NCBI GenBank assembly: GCA_027486675.1
Contig: JAIXOQ010000008.1
Location: 162,460 to 226,459 of the forward strand
DNA length: 64,000 nucleotides
Direction of reading: 5' to 3'
From: Pseudomonadota bacterium
Lineage (GTDB): Bacteria; Bdellovibrionota; UBA1018; CAIMNF01
Shown: in pieces, positions 26,862 through 35,204 of the stretch
Layout: every line of letters begins with the position of its first letter
Position numbering within the stretch: the first letter of the stretch is position 1
Notes under the pieces: model-generated
Told to the model about the DNA's origin: nothing
The model's input: the letters and a program-made list of their open reading frames with translations, nothing else
Databases searched by the model: none
Made by a program: the position numbers and the translations under genes

Positions 26862-28463
26862 TTAGAGGCTCCCCTTTGTATATGTAAGAAGAGTCCGCTT
26901 TTCGCCGTCGATCACTTCCGACTTGGATTCAATTTTTTTCAACTGGTAGTTTTGATCCAGGTATTGAGTGAGTTTTGTTTCCATTTGTGCGTTTGCAACA
27001 CGAAAGCTAACGCGATACCCAAATGTTGCATCGGACTTATAACCTTGCGTTGCATCTTGCCCAGCATGGTATCGCCGGAGTTCGGCTACTATGTCGCGCG
27101 GAAGATTTATGCTCATTTCCCGCAAGTTCTGGATCGGCGTCCGTATCGAAGGCGTCGAGATTTTTGAGAGTTCCCTTTCTTTCTTTATATCTTCATCGAT
27201 GCTACGTCGTAGCTTTTCGCGAGCTGCAATCTTAGTGCGTGCGGCACCTTCAGCTAGGCCTCCATAGTAGCTTCTGACCGATGCTATGAGCGCATCCTCT
27301 GAGGATTCAATCTTCTTAGAAAAATAGAGGTACTCGATAAATCCGACTGAAATAGCAACCGCGGCAGCAATAGCCAAAGAAGGGCCAACTTGGGCCGCAA
27401 GTCTCCGCAATAGCTCCTCCTCAGCGCCTTTTTTCGCAAATTCTCCACGCCGTAGATTGATGACACCAACCTTCAAGTAGGGAGTAGCCCCGAGAGCTAC
27501 TCCTAGTAACCTAGAGAAGCTTGCTTCTGTAACGTCACTGTAATTTACTTTTCCGGCGCTCAAGAGGCTGAGTGGACGAAACAGGGTTGCCGGCCGTTCT
27601 AGGATGGTTTGAATCCAAGTGTCTAGGCCAGGCATCAAGGCGGCTTCACCTACAAGGAGGATTTCAGAAATTGAGTTTTGACCGATGCTTCGAGCGGCGA
27701 GATCGATCTGAAGGAGCTCTACGCGAAAATTTTCAAGCGAATGAAGAAGAGCAGTTTTATATCGGGGATTTGAATCCGATAGTCCCATGTCTTTGACCCA
27801 AGCCTCCGCATCCGTTGAGTTTGCATAGGCATCAGAAACGAGTGCGGATTCAAGGTGGCCGGTACCAAAGGGGATATCTCTTTGTGCAACTGGGGTCCCA
27901 TCATTCATGAGCAGCAAAAGTGTTTGCTCTTTACGAATGTGAATAAAGAGTCTTGGCCCCTTAGCGGGATTGGTTTCCAGAGGGAGTGTGCGAGCAGCAG
28001 CGCACCTAAGTCCCCATGCCTCAGGAATGATCAGATCTGGGTCAACGCCACTATCGCTCCAAGCGGAAATCACCTCGGCGACAAGCTCTTTCCGCGCGGC
28101 GACGACATGGACCTGACTTCCGACTTTTGAAGTGGACAGGATTGCAGAATCAAAGACCATCTTGTCTGGATCAAAAGGAAGCTCGTCCTCAAGTTCGAAT
28201 TGGAGTGCACGATCCACGGTCCGTTTGTTCTTGGATGCGAGACTTAAGTTGCGCATCGTTGATTTGGTCGAGGGGAATAGAACCATTATTTGACTGGCTT
28301 TGGCAGCAACTTCTTTTAAAAGCTGCCCCGCTTCTTGCTCAGCCGGGATAGCACCCGTGAGCCGATGGCTAGAAAGGTGATGCACCTGGGCGCGACCAAA
28401 GAGGAGATCCACCTCGATCCACCTGACTTCCCACTCTGTGAGTTCGACGGCAAGAACCCTCAT
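26862..28463 (-). CDS. gspL: Type II secretion system protein GspL
   Basis: GspL links the ATPase GspE to the inner-membrane platform. The 533-residue product has a PilM/actin-like cytosolic domain (1-340, beginning 'MRVLAVELTEWEVRWIEVDL'), one membrane segment (about 361-380), a coiled coil (380-430) and a small periplasmic domain (to 533). It is longer than typical GspL (about 400). AAGGGGAAATC lies ahead of the ATG at 28463. Confidence 0.88.
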   Translation of the reverse strand: MRVLAVELTEWEVRWIEVDLLFGRAQVHHLSSHRLTGAIPAEQEAGQLLKEVAAKASQIMVLFPSTKSTMRNLSLASKNKRTVDRALQFELEDELPFDPDKMVFDSAILSTSKVGSQVHVVAARKELVAEVISAWSDSGVDPDLIIPEAWGLRCAAARTLPLETNPAKGPRLFIHIRKEQTLLLLMNDGTPVAQRDIPFGTGHLESALVSDAYANSTDAEAWVKDMGLSDSNPRYKTALLHSLENFRVELLQIDLAARSIGQNSISEILLVGEAALMPGLDTWIQTILERPATLFRPLSLLSAGKVNYSDVTEASFSRLLGVALGATPYLKVGVINLRRGEFAKKGAEEELLRRLAAQVGPSLAIAAAVAISVGFIEYLYFSKKIESSEDALIASVRSYYGGLAEGAARTKIAAREKLRRSIDEDIKKERELSKISTPSIRTPIQNLREMSINLPRDIVAELRRYHAGQDATQGYKSDATFGYRVSFRVANAQMETKLTQYLDQNYQLKKIESKSEVIDGEKRTLLTYTKGSL

Positions 28464-28488
28464 GATTTCCCCTTATCCCTCATTGTAC

Positions 28489-29865
28489 CTAGTAAACTCG
28501 CATTCTGCTGATGCGAAAGTTCGACCTGGGTACTGAGCTTAAGCCTGACACATTGCCAGGATTCTGAGGCATTGACCCCGTACGTGATCCACCTGCCCCA
28601 GCCTCTGAAGGAGCATCTTCAAGGACCACATGTGCCTCGATGATCCTCTTCGCTTGCATGACCGTTGCCTCAATGCTCACTACAAAGTACTTTTCGTCGA
28701 CGATCAGCTCAATACCTCGTGCCTTTAGACTGTCTTTCCATTCCTGCATCCGAGTTGTTGAGCCAGCAAAATAACTCGCCTTCTCCTGAAGGTACTTAGT
28801 AAATGCATCAACGCTTGCGAAGTTGTTGTTGGCCGGTGGCGCTGCGTCACGGAAAGCGAAGAAAGCTTGACGCTCCAGGGAGGTCAATTCAGGAATCAAC
28901 GTCTTGAGCACGTCGTCTTTCAGAGCATTCACGTTCACACCAATGGAAAGTCCCGCATCGTAGGTCGGAGAAAAAAGCTTAAAAAGCTCGTCGTCCATGG
29001 AGGGTAGATAATGCAGCTCAGAGACATCGTAATAGGGTGCTTTTTTAAAACGCACCTCTGCAGTTCGTTCTCTTGGGCTCTGGTAGGTGAGGTCGGCCCA
29101 CGCAAGCATTTCGTCTGCAAGGAGCGCAGGGTCAAGGCCGCGGTATTTTTCTCGGAACTGATTGTCCGAGTTCATTTTTGCTTCCAAAATGGTCTGAATT
29201 TGACTGGTGAATGCTTCACGGGCCTTAGCGGCGTCATAGACGACCGGGGTAGGGCTTGGTTCTGGGGTAGTGCCGCCGCCGCTGCTCGTTTGATTCCCTG
29301 TATTTGGGTTGTTTGGGTCTGTAGTCTGAGTCTGAGTCGGTGTTGGGCTTGGCTTTATGATCGGTCTCGAGAGAGCCCGCGTTGTGCCATTGAGGTTAAA
29401 TCTTTGAGATGCAGATTGAATAGAAATGTATAAAGTGCCCTCCATGGCTGAATCCTTTCGGAACTCCGTAAGCGCATCACGAATAGAGAGCGGCAATTGA
29501 TCAATTTTCCCTGAAAATGGGATTGTAATAGGCTCATTCCATATCTTTTCTAGCAAGTTGCGGGGCATAGCAGCATTGGTTTGTTCGGCGGTTGCTCCTG
29601 CTGTCTTTCCGATACTTGCCGCGGTTTTTCTGATCTCACCGTATGCCCGAATTCTAAGCAATGCGAGCTTAAGTCCCGATCGAGCAAGTGCATTGGCCTT
29701 TAAATGATCGAGTCGGTCAAAGGCGATCTTTTGGTTGAGCTGCACGGTGAAGACCACCTCAGCAACGATGAGCGAAATCACTGCAAGACTTGCCAGAACC
29801 ATCAGTAGGGCGATGGCTTTTTTCTCCCGCAACCGTCGTTTAATATGTGCCAGGAAGAGTGTCAC
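28489..29865 (-). CDS. gspK: Type II secretion minor pseudopilin GspK, with inserted low-complexity linker
   Basis: GspK caps the pseudopilus tip. The 458-residue product has a short basic leader, a prepilin-like helix ('AIALLMVLASLAVISLIVAE', 17-36), and the large alpha-helical GspK domains. It carries an unusual Pro/Thr/Gln/Asn/Ser/Gly-rich linker at 171-208 not expected in the family. The first position after cleavage seems to be Ala17 or near, without the usual Gly-Phe. It overlaps gspJ by 26 nt. Longer than most GspK (about 320). Confidence 0.88.
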   Translation of the reverse strand: MTLFLAHIKRRLREKKAIALLMVLASLAVISLIVAEVVFTVQLNQKIAFDRLDHLKANALARSGLKLALLRIRAYGEIRKTAASIGKTAGATAEQTNAAMPRNLLEKIWNEPITIPFSGKIDQLPLSIRDALTEFRKDSAMEGTLYISIQSASQRFNLNGTTRALSRPIIKPSPTPTQTQTTDPNNPNTGNQTSSGGGTTPEPSPTPVVYDAAKAREAFTSQIQTILEAKMNSDNQFREKYRGLDPALLADEMLAWADLTYQSPRERTAEVRFKKAPYYDVSELHYLPSMDDELFKLFSPTYDAGLSIGVNVNALKDDVLKTLIPELTSLERQAFFAFRDAAPPANNNFASVDAFTKYLQEKASYFAGSTTRMQEWKDSLKARGIELIVDEKYFVVSIEATVMQAKRIIEAHVVLEDAPSEAGAGGSRTGSMPQNPGNVSGLSSVPRSNFRISRMRVY

Positions 29866-30676
29866 TCATCGCCTCCAGTCTAAAGAGCCACTCTTGGTCG
29901 ATAATTCGCTCTGCTCGATCGACAATCTGAAACACAAAGCGGACTGACTCCGGAAACTGTCCTAAGGTATTTTGTTGTGTTTCAGAGTCCCAAGTCTTAT
30001 ACGGATCCTTCTGGTTGGTAGCCGCGTACTGAATGTCCATGGATTTTAAATGGGTAAGTACCGGAACACTGCGTTTGGAAGTTGAGTCTTTCTTGTCATC
30101 CATTTCAAATGCTGCAGTGTCTGTCGACTTCACAAGCTCAAATTCCCCAGGAGTTTTTGACGGAACAACAGAGTAGCGAATTTTAACAAAGATCGACTCA
30201 CGTCGTTCTTTGTAGATGCGAATGTTTGAATTGGCGACAAAGGAAAATTCCTTCTCATTGCCTCTAAAACGAGCGGCTCGAACACCTGAAGAGTGAATGA
30301 CTGGGCCCCAGTAATCCGTAGAGGCAAATGCATTTCCGCCTAAGAATTGATCCACGTCGCGTGCGGTTGGTTCAGTATCCGCAGGCTGACCTTCTGTTCG
30401 CACGGGTGGGGGAGCATTGGGGTCAAGACGGGTGAATCCCGTGGGTAACATAGAAAGCGGATTGAATACCTGACTTAAGTCTCTTTCTAAAATAAAATAT
30501 CCAGCCCTAAGCTCTACGTTGACCTCTGTTTCTACAAGCAGTTGTTCACGTAGTCTTAATGCTTCAGAAATAGCACGGGCAGTGAGCACACCAATGATGC
30601 TTAAAATCACGAGTGCAATGAGGACTTCAAGAAGCGTAAATCCCAACTCTTCACTATTCTTGCATTTGGAACGCAT
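29840..30676 (-). CDS. gspJ: Type II secretion minor pseudopilin GspJ
   Basis: The 278-residue product has a leader ending in Gly before 'FTLLEVLIALVILSIIG', the classic type IV pilin-like cleavage motif with Glu at +5. The C-terminal part is the GspJ beta-rich domain ('WLFRLEAMSD' near the end). ATG 30676 gives a short leader of 12 residues; a longer start at 30706 is possible. It overlaps gspI by 23 nt. Confidence 0.9.
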   Translation of the reverse strand: MRSKCKNSEELGFTLLEVLIALVILSIIGVLTARAISEALRLREQLLVETEVNVELRAGYFILERDLSQVFNPLSMLPTGFTRLDPNAPPPVRTEGQPADTEPTARDVDQFLGGNAFASTDYWGPVIHSSGVRAARFRGNEKEFSFVANSNIRIYKERRESIFVKIRYSVVPSKTPGEFELVKSTDTAAFEMDDKKDSTSKRSVPVLTHLKSMDIQYAATNQKDPYKTWDSETQQNTLGQFPESVRFVFQIVDRAERIIDQEWLFRLEAMSDTLPGTY

Positions 30677-31163
30677 GGTTAAAGTCCACCCAATATTCGG
30701 CCACACTGTAGGACTGATCTTCTCCCGCCTCTTTCCACTTGATGGTTACGACGACTTCGCGAGTCGACTTAGAAAGAAAGTTGGTAGCGATTTTAACCAC
30801 ACGCATAGAAGTGTCGGTTTTCTCCTGTGGTTTCCCATCTTCCCCTTCTGCGCCGGTTTCAAGTAGATTTGGAAATTTGATAACTCGAATTTTCCTTTGA
30901 TAGCTATATTCCGTAAAAGGGGCCTCAAACTTGCCTTCGATATCGTCACGAACCTCAGCGAAGGTTTTACCTTGCGTATCCTTTTGCGCTTCAGAAAGCA
31001 TGAGGCCGGCGAGCATGGAGACGACACCTTGGCGTTTGGTTCTGTATACGGTATCTATGGCGCGGTGCTCAGCAATGATGATGCCGGACAATGCCATGGC
31101 TAAGATCGCAATCGCGATGATGACCTCAAAGAGGGTAAAGCCGCTTTGGGAACTATTGCGCAT
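30654..31163 (-). CDS. gspI: Type II secretion minor pseudopilin GspI
   Basis: From ATG 31163 the product is 169 residues, with leader 'MRNSSQSG' then 'FTLFEVIIAIAILAMALSG', a perfect pseudopilin processing site. A GTG at 31193 would add 10 residues within gspH. GspI forms the tip complex with GspJ and GspK. It overlaps gspH by 11 nt with the shorter start. Confidence 0.9.
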   Translation of the reverse strand: MRNSSQSGFTLFEVIIAIAILAMALSGIIIAEHRAIDTVYRTKRQGVVSMLAGLMLSEAQKDTQGKTFAEVRDDIEGKFEAPFTEYSYQRKIRVIKFPNLLETGAEGEDGKPQEKTDTSMRVVKIATNFLSKSTREVVVTIKWKEAGEDQSYSVAEYWVDFNHAFQMQE

Positions 31164-31839
31164 AACCCATCGCTTCTTTTGCCGTAAGCTCACGGCCCTC
31201 TACTTCTGCTTTTCCCAGCAGTCCGATCACCCGGACACTCATGATATTGTCGCCATTATCTACGATCAGGATCAGACCTTTTTCAGTCTGCCCCTGCGGA
31301 AAGATATGAGTATAAGCGCGGCCCTTTGTGAGCGGATTTCCATCTTGTTCAGATAAGACACTCTTAAACTTGACGCCCACAGGTAGGGATCGCTTCCGAC
31401 GATTGATCTCAGCATCGATGATAAAACTCGATTGTATCTCGTCCTCTTCAGCTTTTTCGGCCTCAGTTCTTTCCCGCTGCTCAAGTCGTTTTGACTCCTC
31501 CGACTCAAGCATTACAAAGCGAGAAGTGGACTCCGTCCAGTACTCGCCCGATTCCAAAGAATAGACAATCCTATAGACACGTCCCGTGGATTGGGCTGCG
31601 ATCGCTGACTCGTTCAGCAGTACGGCTATGTCGTTTGCGGCACGACGAACGGACGCACGTGAAAGCCCGGTCATGCCAGGTACGGTCACGAGGACAACTA
31701 GCCCAATGATCGCAACTACGATCATAAGTTCGATCAGCGAAAACCCAGCACGACCGGTCAGGCCGTGACTATTATTCTGGATCTTTAGAAGAGATATCCG
31801 CGTCGAGATCCGCGCCGCCTTCTCTGCGATCTTTTCCAT
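31153..31839 (-). CDS. gspH: Type II secretion minor pseudopilin GspH
   Basis: The mature part begins at Gly-Phe in 'RAGFSLIELMIVVAIIGLVV', with Glu at +5 as expected. The start is uncertain: ATG 31839 gives 228 residues with a 32-residue leader and lies 68 nt inside gspG; an earlier ATG at 31920 gives a leader of nearly 60, and no ATG/GTG/TTG lies closer to the cleavage site. Typical leaders are 6-20 residues. The middle has a charged insert (Glu/Arg/Lys-rich, around 'RLEQRERTEAEKAEEDE'), not usual in GspH. Confidence 0.85.
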   Translation of the reverse strand: MEKIAEKAARISTRISLLKIQNNSHGLTGRAGFSLIELMIVVAIIGLVVLVTVPGMTGLSRASVRRAANDIAVLLNESAIAAQSTGRVYRIVYSLESGEYWTESTSRFVMLESEESKRLEQRERTEAEKAEEDEIQSSFIIDAEINRRKRSLPVGVKFKSVLSEQDGNPLTKGRAYTHIFPQGQTEKGLILIVDNGDNIMSVRVIGLLGKAEVEGRELTAKEAMGYAQ

Positions 31840-32227
31840 AAGATTTAATCTCAAAGTCATTGCCATCCGACTCATAGCTAAAAGGCTTATCCCAACCGTC
31901 TTTTGGAATTGACTGCTCAATGTAGCCTCCCGGAGCGTAGTTTTTGCAAGGTTGCCCAGTTGTTGGCTTCGACTTCAGAGCCTCGAGGCCTTGATCAGTG
32001 GTAGGGTAAAGACCGCACTCAAGGCGGTAACTTTTTAAAGCCGTCGCGAGGCTCTTGATGTTCATTTTTGTCGTATCTCTTTTGGCGATCTCAAATCGTT
32101 GAATCAAATTTGGTCCAACAACTGCCACCAGAAGACCTATGATGCCGATCACGATCATGAGTTCGATCAGCGAAAACCCCTCGCGAGTCCTTAGAAGTTC
32201 ATTCAATTTTAAGTTACGTTTTTGCAT
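31772..32227 (-). CDS. gspG: Type II secretion major pseudopilin GspG
   Basis: GspG is the main pseudopilus subunit. From ATG 32227 (preceded by GAGGAG with 10-nt spacing) it is 151 residues. The leader ends in Gly before 'FSLIELMIVIGIIGLLVAVV'. The GspG domain includes 'GLYPTTDQGLEALKSKP' and the 'PKDGWDKPFSYESDGNDFEI' region, with the Ca-binding-type acidic C-terminus. A start at 32245 would add 6 residues without an SD. Confidence 0.95.
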   Translation of the reverse strand: MQKRNLKLNELLRTREGFSLIELMIVIGIIGLLVAVVGPNLIQRFEIAKRDTTKMNIKSLATALKSYRLECGLYPTTDQGLEALKSKPTTGQPCKNYAPGGYIEQSIPKDGWDKPFSYESDGNDFEIKSYGKDRREGGADLDADISSKDPE

Positions 32228-32256
32228 GGTGTTTATTCTCCTCATATTTAATTCCG

Positions 32257-33471
32257 TTAGCGATTTAAGTTCGACATATCCATGAGCGGCATCACAATTG
32301 AAACAACGATCGTTCCGACTGTAATTCCCATGAATACTATCATTGCAGGTTCTAAGAGTCCCGTCATGGATTCTACAGCCGTATTCACTTGTTCCTCGTA
32401 AGTGGATGCAACATTTTTTAGCATCTCCGGCAACTCACCGGTCTTTTCCCCGATGGCTATCATATGGATGACAAGCGGTGGGAACTCCCCACTTCTGCGG
32501 AGCGGTTCGGCTATACTTTGCCCTTCCGTAATATTGTTACGCGCATTTTCGATCGCTCGCTCAATCAGTACATTGCCGACCAAGTTTCTAGCGATATTCA
32601 TGCTGGTTAAGATGGGTACGCCGCTTGCAAGTAGGGTAGACATGGTGCTTGAGAACCGTGTGACGGCAATAAAACGGAAAAGTTTCCCAAAGACAGGAAG
32701 TCGTAGCTTAAAACCATCCCACCACTCGCGGCCCCCAGTAGTCGCGATGTAGCGAAGGAACAAAAATACTGCTGCAATCACCCCCACGATTAGAGTAAGC
32801 CAGTTTGCGACTAAGAAATCGCTCATTTGAATGAGAAATTCGGTCAGCGGAGGCATTTTTTTCTTCATGGATTTAAAAACACCCTGAAGTTTTGGAATTA
32901 CGACCGTGAAGATACCGATCAACACACCCACTGCAACCACGGCCATCAGTCCAGGATAGAGCATGGCGCCGGTGACTTTGCGCCTAAGCCTGACTTGTGC
33001 TTCCTTAAGGTCTGCAAGCTTCACAAGCACGAGCGCCAGGGTCCCTGAGCTTTCCCCGGCTTCTGTCATGTTGATAGAAATGTGATCAAAAACTTTTGGA
33101 TGCTGGGTCATGGCCCTGGAGAGTGCAACCCCCTCATTCACAGCCTCGCGGACTTGGGACATGACAGTCTTCAGTTTGACTCCTTCAATTTGTTCGATAA
33201 CTGCAGTGAGAGCATCGACCAAAGGAATGTTTGCTTTGACCAAAGATGCAAGCTGTCGAATCATCATCGCGACTTCTTCAGACTTAATAGAGCCTAAGAA
33301 CGAGAAAGGGGACTGAGAAGCCTTATTGCTTGTGGTGCGCTCAACAATAGAGGTCACCATCAGACCCTGCTTTTTTAGACGTAAGCGAGCACTTTTAGGG
33401 CTCTCAGACTCGATGTTTCCCTTCTCCGTTTTTCCTGAGGCATTCACGCCTTGATAGTCAAAAAGCGGCAT
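32257..33471 (-). CDS. gspF: Type II secretion inner-membrane platform protein GspF
   Basis: GspF is the polytopic platform protein. The 404-residue product has two GspF domains (about 70-195 and 272-395), with membrane segments around 170-190, 220-245 and 375-395. Motifs such as 'LASLVKANIPLVDALTAV' and 'FSSTMSTLLASGVPILTSM' are typical. It is 5 nt downstream of gspE. Confidence 0.96.
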   Translation of the reverse strand: MPLFDYQGVNASGKTEKGNIESESPKSARLRLKKQGLMVTSIVERTTSNKASQSPFSFLGSIKSEEVAMMIRQLASLVKANIPLVDALTAVIEQIEGVKLKTVMSQVREAVNEGVALSRAMTQHPKVFDHISINMTEAGESSGTLALVLVKLADLKEAQVRLRRKVTGAMLYPGLMAVVAVGVLIGIFTVVIPKLQGVFKSMKKKMPPLTEFLIQMSDFLVANWLTLIVGVIAAVFLFLRYIATTGGREWWDGFKLRLPVFGKLFRFIAVTRFSSTMSTLLASGVPILTSMNIARNLVGNVLIERAIENARNNITEGQSIAEPLRRSGEFPPLVIHMIAIGEKTGELPEMLKNVASTYEEQVNTAVESMTGLLEPAMIVFMGITVGTIVVSIVMPLMDMSNLNR

Positions 33472-33476
33472 AGCGG

Positions 33477-35204
33477 TTACTCCTCAGCATGGGTTGCCCG
33501 CATGAGTTCATCGATTGTTGTAACGCCTTGGAGGACTTTCCGAAGACCGTCCTCTCTAAGAGTAATCATGCCTCGTTCGATCGCAGACTTCTTCACGATG
33601 CCTGCATCCACATTTCGCACAATCAGACTTCTCATCGAGTCCTCGACTTGCATGATCTCGCTGATCACCGTTCGCCCGGAATATCCGCTTCCCCCGCAGC
33701 TCGCACAACCAACTGCAGAGAAGAAAACTGATCCTTGGGGAATTGCCTTGAGTCCAAGTTCCATCATCTGAAATTCCGTTGGTCTATGTGGGATTCTGCA
33801 CTTGGTGCAAACCTTACGCATCAGTCGTTGAGCGATGACACCTAAGAGGGAACTTGCCACAAGAAAGGGCTCAACTCCCATATCGACCAAACGGGTCGAG
33901 GCACCCGCTGCGTCGTTCGTGTGGAGAGTGGAGAGTACCAAGTGACCTGTCAGCGATGCGTTGATCGCAATCTCAGCTGTCTCTTTATCCCGAATCTCCC
34001 CGACCATAATAATGTCCGGGTTTTGCCGTAAGAATGCCCTTAAAGCCGAGGGGAATGTCAGGCCAATCTTGGTGTTCACCTGGACTTGATTGATCCCTGG
34101 AATCTGGTATTCGACCGGATCTTCGACCGTCATAATGTTGCGGGTCGGGGTATTTAACTTCACTAAACAGGAAGAGAGGGTAGTGGACTTACCGGATCCT
34201 GTTGGTCCTGTGACTAAGATGATTCCGTATTTTTTTGAAATCATTTTTTCAATCACTTCGCAGCTTTGTTTTGTAAAGCCCAACCGTTCAAGTTCAAGAG
34301 GGGTGCCGGATTGTTCTAAGATCCTCATGACGACTCTTTCGCCAAAGGTAGTGGGCACTGTTGAAAGGCGAATGTCGACGTCTTTACCAGCGAGCTTAAT
34401 TTTAATCCGTCCGTCTTGCGGTAGTCGTTTTTCCGCGATATCGAGTTGCCCCATCACCTTAATCCGGGATGCTATGGCCGCATGCGCTCGTTTGGGTTGG
34501 CGAATGATATCTACAAGCACTCCATCGACGCGGAAGCGCACTAAAAAATCTCTCTCAAAAGGCTCGATATGAATGTCGGACGCCTTCTCCTTCACCGCGC
34601 GAAATAGGAGCGAGTTCACAAACTTAATGACCGGGGCGTCATCTTCGGTCGCTTCCAAAATATCAATCGGACCTTCAAGGTCTAAATTATCTTCGAAGTC
34701 GCCTTCAATATCGTTGACCATTTTCGCGCTGGATCTTTCGTAGACGCGATTGATCGCATCTTGGATGCGCATGGGGGTTGAAACGACAATTTTGACCCTA
34801 AGTCCAGTCAAGGCCTGAAGATCCTCTGGAATCGAAGGGTTGAATGGATCCGATACGGCAACCAGAAGGATGTCCCCACGCGAGTCGCTTGTCTTCTGGA
34901 GAGGGATTACCTCTTTAGTTTTTGCGTAATTAATAGGAATATCAGCCACCAGTGCGGCATCGATGTCATTGGGTTTTAAATCGTCGACAAACTGGAGCCC
35001 CAGCTGAAGCGAAAGCGCCTTTAAAACTTCATGCGGGAGGATAAAGTTCCTCTTCAGAAGGATTTCCCCAAGCATCCCTCCTTTTTCCTGCTGCTCAAGA
35101 AGTGCGCTGTCGAGCTGTTCAGCACGCAAGCTCGTATACTTCAGAAGGATCTGCCCAAGGAGCTTCGGTGCCGCGTTTAAGATCGCAGACGTTGTATTGC
35201 TCAT
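33477..35204 (-). CDS. gspE: Type II secretion assembly ATPase GspE
   Basis: GspE drives pseudopilus assembly. The 575-residue product has an N-terminal MshEN/GSPII-E domain (about 1-160), Walker A GPTGSGKS (333-340), the Asp box region, Walker B with 'PDIIMVGEIRD' (396-406), the His box 'LVLSTLHTNDA' (422-432), and the zinc-binding cysteines C466, C469, C500 and C503. Length is normal. It overlaps gspD by ATGA. Confidence 0.96.
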   Translation of the reverse strand: MSNTTSAILNAAPKLLGQILLKYTSLRAEQLDSALLEQQEKGGMLGEILLKRNFILPHEVLKALSLQLGLQFVDDLKPNDIDAALVADIPINYAKTKEVIPLQKTSDSRGDILLVAVSDPFNPSIPEDLQALTGLRVKIVVSTPMRIQDAINRVYERSSAKMVNDIEGDFEDNLDLEGPIDILEATEDDAPVIKFVNSLLFRAVKEKASDIHIEPFERDFLVRFRVDGVLVDIIRQPKRAHAAIASRIKVMGQLDIAEKRLPQDGRIKIKLAGKDVDIRLSTVPTTFGERVVMRILEQSGTPLELERLGFTKQSCEVIEKMISKKYGIILVTGPTGSGKSTTLSSCLVKLNTPTRNIMTVEDPVEYQIPGINQVQVNTKIGLTFPSALRAFLRQNPDIIMVGEIRDKETAEIAINASLTGHLVLSTLHTNDAAGASTRLVDMGVEPFLVASSLLGVIAQRLMRKVCTKCRIPHRPTEFQMMELGLKAIPQGSVFFSAVGCASCGGSGYSGRTVISEIMQVEDSMRSLIVRNVDAGIVKKSAIERGMITLREDGLRKVLQGVTTIDELMRATHAEE

